Source of the DNA: Gyrodactylus bullatarudis
Taxonomy: Eukaryota; Platyhelminthes; Monogenea; Gyrodactylidea; Gyrodactylidae
Reading direction: 5' to 3'
NCBI GenBank assembly: GCA_012064415.1
Contig: SSNU01000333.1
Coordinates: 1-64,000, forward strand
DNA: 64,000 nucleotides
A program made the translations under genes and the position numbers. The notes beneath the pieces were generated by a model. That model had not been told where the DNA came from, searched no databases, and saw only the letters and a program-made list of their open reading frames with translations. This document shows positions 60,101 to 64,000 of the stretch, piece by piece (position 1 is the stretch's first letter; every line of letters begins with the position of its first letter).

Positions 60101-63100
60101 CATGGGATTTCCTCCCTATTCGGAGAAAAGTATCGTGTTCTCCGCTAAAAATAGTAAATTCTCATCTTCATGTCTCAACTTTAGTTCTAGCTGAGATCTA
60201 TTCCAAATTTTTTCTCTCCTTGGCTGAACAACTCACCTCGTTTGATAGAAAAAGGGGAGAAAATAAATTTTATTGCAATATTGTACATTATTTATTAATT
60301 CTCGTGTGTAAATTGGATGTTTACAGCCTTCAAGTCAATACAGATTTTTATTGCCCAAATTTTGCATATCGTCATAGTGAATTGTGGAGTATTTCTATTT
60401 TCAATTTAGATCTCTCATCCTCTCCCTCTCTCTCTATGCATTTGTCTTGGTTATGGCCAAGTGTGTGTAATGGGGAAATTCTATTCATTCATCTTTGTAT
60501 CGCTCACTCTCTCATTGGATTGGAACTAAGAGAGACTAAAAGGATAACTTCGTAGTAAGATGGAAGGATACTGCTACACTTTCCGAATGAAGGTAGAAAA
60601 TTTAATTTTTAATTCATTCTGAATTCTGTATTTTCTTAACTGAACAAAGAGTTGAGTAGTCCTTTTGAAGTTCCATCCAAACAGAAATTTGTGTTTTAAT
60701 TGAAAAAGCTAACTTTTGACAAAAAATTCTTTTCTCTCTAATATATTCTAGGAGTATTTTTTATCAACTCGTTTTTTTTAAATAAATTCCAAGAGAACCT
60801 ATAGAGTAATTTTATAGAGAATATAAAGTTATTGATTTCCTCTCATATCATCTATTTTCCAGTTCAAAAAGCTCCTGAATAAAGAGCTCAGTTTATTCGC
60901 TTCGGATGGGACAAAGTCTGGAACCCAGATATCCGAGTATATTTGTTCAACATTCCTTGATTCAGCCAATGAACCAGAAGTCCATTATAATACGAATGAA
61001 CTTCTTAACCAGGAAAATATAGGGTCGTTATTGAAAAAGGATAAAACTCGAAAGGGTATCAAGAATGAAAACACTCCCGACCAGACAAGCAATAGTGCAA
61101 AGAATTCAATACGACTTGATATTCTTGCCAGAAACTGTGATCTTCATGTTGGCGTCAAAGCTGAATTTGTCGCCAAAGTCCAGGGTGTCGGCATAAGCAA
61201 TGAAAAGTTACCCAAATATGGTGTATCTAAAACAGAAGAAATTGAAAAAGTAAGTGGTTTTTTCTACAAATGCATTCATTTAAGACAGGTTGAAAAAATC
61301 TTTAATCTTGCCAAAACTAGGTCATTTTTTTAATTTCTACATTGGTTTGAAGAGATTTAAAACTGATATTTCGGATAATCATTAATTCGAATATGGCTAT
61401 AAGTTCAGAGAGATTTACCATTATCATGGCTTATCGAAAGATCTGAATTTTTGATGAACGATTTGATGACGAATTGATAATTGATTGTTTTATTAAATCT
61501 TTTTAGTTCTTTGAAACAAACCCCCTGGATCAATGGGGCATAGATATTTTTGAATTGGCCAAAACTACCGAGTACCCATTGACCTGTCTGTCCTATTCCA
61601 TATTACAAGTGGGTCTATTTATGCATCTTCAATCTTGCTGGGACATGTTATAGAGTTTTATTTTTTGACTTTTAGAAAAGAGAAATCTTTGAAAAATTCA
61701 ATATACCCCCATGGAATGCCGTTAGATATTTTATGTTGGTGGAGTATCATTACAATAGTAAGGTTCCTTATCACAACAGTATACATGCTGCTGATGTTGT
61801 TCAGTCAACAAATGTCCTTTTGGAAGCTCCTGCCCTTAATGTAAGCTTTTTGATTTATTTTAATACCGACTTACTTAGAACGATGTTTGCTTGCCACTTG
61901 TAGTTGTCTTTTGGTTTTGTATTATAATAAATAAAGTAAATTTAAATGGGATATAACCATTGGTTATTAACCCAACTATTTCCTGTTTCAATACTGATAT
62001 GGTCAAGTATCTTCTTCAATGGATGAGACTCTTGTGATTTGAACTCTCTTTTGGATTTTATTTAAAAACTTTAGTATCTCTATTGATCTAGGTCTGAAAA
62101 ACCATTCAAAATAAAATAAACCTTGAATAAAACCAATCAGATGACCCGTAGAAAGATTATTGAAGATTTCAGATTCCATCATTGATCTAAACAATTCTCC
62201 CAGTAGTCTTTCTTGGACTAATAACACTTAAAATTCATCACTTGAAGGAAAATTCAGATCAAGATTATCATGATACTTTAGACTAATCAGATTTCTTCTC
62301 TTTATCTTTAATTAAAGATTGATCAATTCTAATCAACAATTTCCAGTATTTATGTGTGTCTGATTACTGTTAATGAGCTTGTTTAGTTCTATATGGTACA
62401 AAATTAAATTGGAAATACTCAGTTTAAACTTTCAAAAATTTACAATGAAATACAGTAAAAGATTGAGAAATATGAAAACTGTAAGCTGAATAAAACACCA
62501 AATCTCTTTAACAAAGGACAAGGTAGTTGAAGATTATAGTTTCTCTCAACCCACAGTTTTCATTTTCTGTGTATCTGCGACTGAAAATAAGGATTATGAT
62601 GGAGAAGGGATGCTCTTATTACACTGTATTTGTTTTTGTCAGATATTAGATGGGCAAACCCTGTTTCAATAACCATTATAATTGATCTTCTGTCCCAAAA
62701 CTTTATTTTTTCTCCTAAAAGATCTTGTAATAAATCTATAGAACGAATCTTTATGAATGAAGATGATGAAGAAGATGGTTGGTGACACTTCCATTCTACT
62801 GCATACAGCAAAAATTTGTACGCATGTTTGTGTGTATAGAGTTTCCATCAAGAGTAACAAGGATTATTATGATCTCTTTCCAATGATAAGCCAAGTATCC
62901 CTTGATCAAGTGGATAGCCAGTCAATCCACCCTTTACTTCTTCATTCTAATTTTGTTTCTGTATTTGTTTCTTATTTTTTCAATGACAAAAGGATAATTC
63001 TCCAAAATGTTATTATCTCTCTCCCTATCTGGTTATTTTTTATTAAATATATGCACAGTAATAATATACATTCATTTCATTCCAGTCGATATTCAGTGAT

Positions 63101-64000
63101 CTGGAATTGTTTGCTGTCATATTTGCCTGTGCTGTACATGATGTCGATCATCCCGGCGTTACTAATCAATATTTGATCAATACAAGTGAGTAAAGTGAAG
63201 TTGAGGTTCTATCCCCTTGACGTGTAGTTGATTATTGTTTTTATATTGGGAGGATGATCTAGAAAAGTTCCAACCTCATATCAATTAGCTTTAGCTTCAC
63301 AAGGACATTATTGAATTTAATCATGAATTTTCATAAAACTTTCAGATGACTCTCTGGCTGTTTTGTACAATGACTCTTCAGTTTTGGAGAATCACCATCT
63401 GGCTGTTGCTTTCACACTGCTGAATCAGAATGGTTGTGACCTGACAGGAAATTTGACCAAGAGCCAGAGAACATCATTCCGCAGAATGATCATTGACATG
63501 GTAAGTTGATAATTTTATTGTATAACATAAATCAAATCTGTTATCTAATTTTGGTGCTACAGGTTCTGGCCACTGACATGTCAAAACATATGGATCTATT
63601 GGCTGATCTAAAGACAATGGTTGAAACTAAAAAAGTCTCCGAAATCAGTGTTCTAAACCTGGATAAATATCCTAATCGTATACAGGTTTGTTTTTAAAAA
63701 TTTCAAGGAATCCTTTCAAATGTAACTCTTTATCTCGGATAGATTCTCCAAAATATGGTTCATTGTGCAGATTTGAGTAATCCGACGAAACCCTTGGAAC
63801 TCTACCAGCAATGGAATACAAGGATTATGCAAGAATTCTTCTTTCAGGGTGATCTAGAGAGAGCTGCGGGCCTTGACATTAGTCCAATGTGTGACCGAGA
63901 AACAGCCTCCTTAGAAAAGACTCAAGTAATTTTACCCCCTTATAAAGATTTTGGCAATAATTCTAATCCAAATTTCTTTTCCCTTTTTTCAGGTTAGCTT
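39114..64000 (+). CDS. PDE4: cAMP-specific phosphodiesterase PDE4 (dunce family), 3' end beyond window
   Basis: Exons: 39114-39595 (own ATG, Ser/Thr-rich N-terminus), 47774-47962, 53042-53140, 55581-55648, 55717-55841, 60863-61249, 61507-61608, 61676-61840, 63086-63185, 63346-63500, 63563-63685, 63743-63925, 63993 onward. All phases agree. UCR1: FDASRIYAM, the PKA site [12 protein letters not shown], then [22 protein letters not shown]2: [51 protein letters not shown]. Catalytic domain: [23 protein letters not shown] (metal-binding His/Asp), [51 protein letters not shown]. The enzyme hydrolyses cAMP; UCR1/UCR2 mediate dimerisation, autoinhibition and PKA activation. The linker between UCR2 and the catalytic core is longer than usual and Asn/Lys-rich. 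Early introns reach 2.4-8.2 kb; several catalytic-part introns are only 57-67 bp. The end of the catalytic domain is outside the window. Confidence 0.95.
39596..47773 (+). other. PDE4 intron of about 8.2 kb
   Basis: No exon or gene is recognised inside. It includes fold-back family remnants at about 39790-40080 and near 42150-42200, TA-rich repeats near 41465-41530, and an AAT run near 46200-46212. A 107-codon open frame at 46332-46655 shows no family resemblance. Confidence 0.5.
48254..48857. repeat. Fold-back MITE, copy C, with 34-bp perfect terminal inverted repeats
   Basis: The left end GAAGTTGGGAATCTATGATT (48254) runs on through TTTACAGAAATCTC to 48287. It is repeated exactly inverted at 48824-48857. 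Internal blocks (TTTGGCGCCAAAAT, GAAATTTCAATTTGG) are also palindromically arranged. The element is about 604 bp, non-coding, and related to copy A at 1462-2054. Confidence 0.85.
49370..49830. repeat. Fold-back repeat, copy D
   Basis: Imperfect inverted arms: TTTGAAATATTTTTCTTGAT near 49540 against ATCAAGAAAAAAAATTTCAA near 49752, and decayed ends (GGGAATTTTTATGATTCTT and AAGAACCATAGATTC). The internal block AATAAGACAAGAAAACC recurs at 22427-22443. Confidence 0.6.
51300..52238 (+). promoter_or_regulatory. Putative internal PDE4 promoter / 5' leader
   Basis: The interval before the isoform ATG at 52239 is unusually rich in GA and CA motifs: AGAGAGAGAGAGGGAAAGAG near 51539-51557, CACTCACACACAAG near 51781 and a (TTA)n run near 52112-52131. 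An in-frame TAG lies five codons before the ATG. A similar GA-rich leader occurs near 3.0 kb upstream of the 3791 gene. Promoter function is inferred. Confidence 0.35.
52239..53140 (+). CDS. PDE4 alternative first exon with its own RRGS site (half-UCR1 isoform)
   Basis: The frame starts at ATG 52239 and runs uninterrupted through the internal acceptor at 53041/53042 into the second UCR1 exon, ending at donor 53140. It adds about 267 isoform-specific residues: a Cys-rich start [12 protein letters not shown] suited to palmitoylation, a polar Ser/Asn/Lys-rich body with no domain I recognise, and, just before the junction, [20 protein letters not shown]. The RRGSLY motif is a PKA consensus and resembles the canonical UCR1 RRESFLY, which this isoform lacks. 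Retention as an exon requires transcription from an internal promoter. The openness of 267 codons in an AT-rich intron and the in-frame join to conserved UCR1 sequence are the evidence. Confidence 0.75.
53708..53751 (-). ncRNA. Hammerhead-like PLE tail, inverted copy
   Basis: On the minus strand: CTGATGA, ACCTTTGA, GAAA, then TGCACA and ATGTACATTTGGT. There is a partial duplication in the stem III region, and stem I is weak. Probably a decayed copy. Confidence 0.3.
54133..54172 (+). ncRNA. Hammerhead-like PLE tail
   Basis: ACACTT, CTGATGA, ACCTTTTGA, GGAA, TGTACAT, T, TGGTGT. The flanks pair as a stem I with one mismatch and one wobble. The second core strand is mutated from GAAA to GGAA, so activity is unlikely. 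Confidence 0.35.
55842..60862 (+). other. PDE4 intron inside UCR2, about 5.0 kb
   Basis: It separates VSDMASSK from FKKLLNKEL. It contains the inverted repeat at 57105-57280, a further fold-back family remnant at about 59690-60060, and a 236-codon open frame (59845-60555) that begins inside that repeat and has no recognisable motif. No exon is seen. Confidence 0.6.
57105..57280. repeat. Short inverted repeat (hairpin) of a wider repeat family
   Basis: GATTTTCAAATAAAAAACGT at 57105 is inverted at 57255-57280 (ACGTTTTTTTTATTTGAAAATC-like). Flanking sequence (ACCAAATTTCACTCCATAAT, then ATAGGCGATTTTAGT) resembles 35612-35760, so both belong to one dispersed family. Confidence 0.55.
61841..63085 (+). 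other. PDE4 intron with decayed inverted PLE tail
   Basis: On the minus strand, about 62565-62440 reads CTTCAACTACCTTGTCC, AAAGAGATTTGGTGTTTT and CAGCTTACAGTTTTC, paralleling the PLE 3' untranslated region (CTTCAACTACCCTGGCC, GGAGAGTTTTGGTGTTTT). The coding part and the hammerhead tail are not recognisable. No other feature is seen in this 1.2-kb intron. Confidence 0.5.

Noticed and set aside
59845..60555. 236-codon open frame in a PDE4 intron
   Set aside because: It starts inside a fold-back repeat remnant, has the hydrophobic/basic mixture expected of random AT-rich translation, no motif, and lies within an intron of a well-supported gene.

Overview
This window is animal nuclear DNA. It is AT-rich, its genes carry GT-AG introns, and it encodes metazoan families such as a UNC-4 class homeobox protein and a PDE4 phosphodiesterase with UCR1/UCR2 modules. 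The most diagnostic trait is intron size: five spliced genes contain introns of only 23-33 bp, supported by exact restoration of conserved protein sequence, while the PDE4 gene has introns up to about 8 kb. Introns averaging about 26 bp are, to my knowledge, described for dicyemid mesozoans. A dicyemid or a relative (orthonectid) is therefore my best guess; this is an inference and no species is claimed.

Layout. (1) 3.8-7.2 kb is a compact gene island: a lysine/glutamate-rich MARCKS/AKAP200-like protein (+), a centrin (-), and the 26S proteasome ATPase Rpt2/PSMC1 (+), which starts about 120 bp from the centrin start. (2) 9.2-10.8 kb holds an unc-4/Uncx homeobox gene (-). (3) 10.8-15.8 kb is intergenic with a Penelope-like element (PLE) remnant. 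(4) 15.8-20.1 kb is a second compact island: PRXL2B-like peroxiredoxin-fold protein (-), RNA polymerase subunit RPB5/POLR2E (+), an intronless coiled-coil protein (-) and a USP12/USP46 deubiquitinase (+). (5) A small secreted protein lies at 20.8 kb. (6) 21-38 kb is repeat-rich: a nearly intact PLE (reverse transcriptase plus GIY-YIG endonuclease), inverted and degenerate PLE fragments, a Merlin-type DNA transposon remnant with 225-bp inverted repeats, and fold-back elements. (7) From about 38-39 kb to beyond the right edge runs one PDE4 (dunce) gene with at least three alternative 5' coding exons. Its regulatory UCR1/UCR2 exons are widely spaced, its catalytic exons are compact, and transposon fragments sit in its introns.

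The housekeeping genes (proteasome, polymerase, centrin, deubiquitinase) are unrelated in pathway. Their grouping into head-to-head pairs suggests shared bidirectional promoters. The most notable observations are the micro-introns, a PDE4 isoform exon that carries its own RRGS site where the canonical RRES site would be lost, and hammerhead-ribozyme-like motifs at the ends of the PLE copies.
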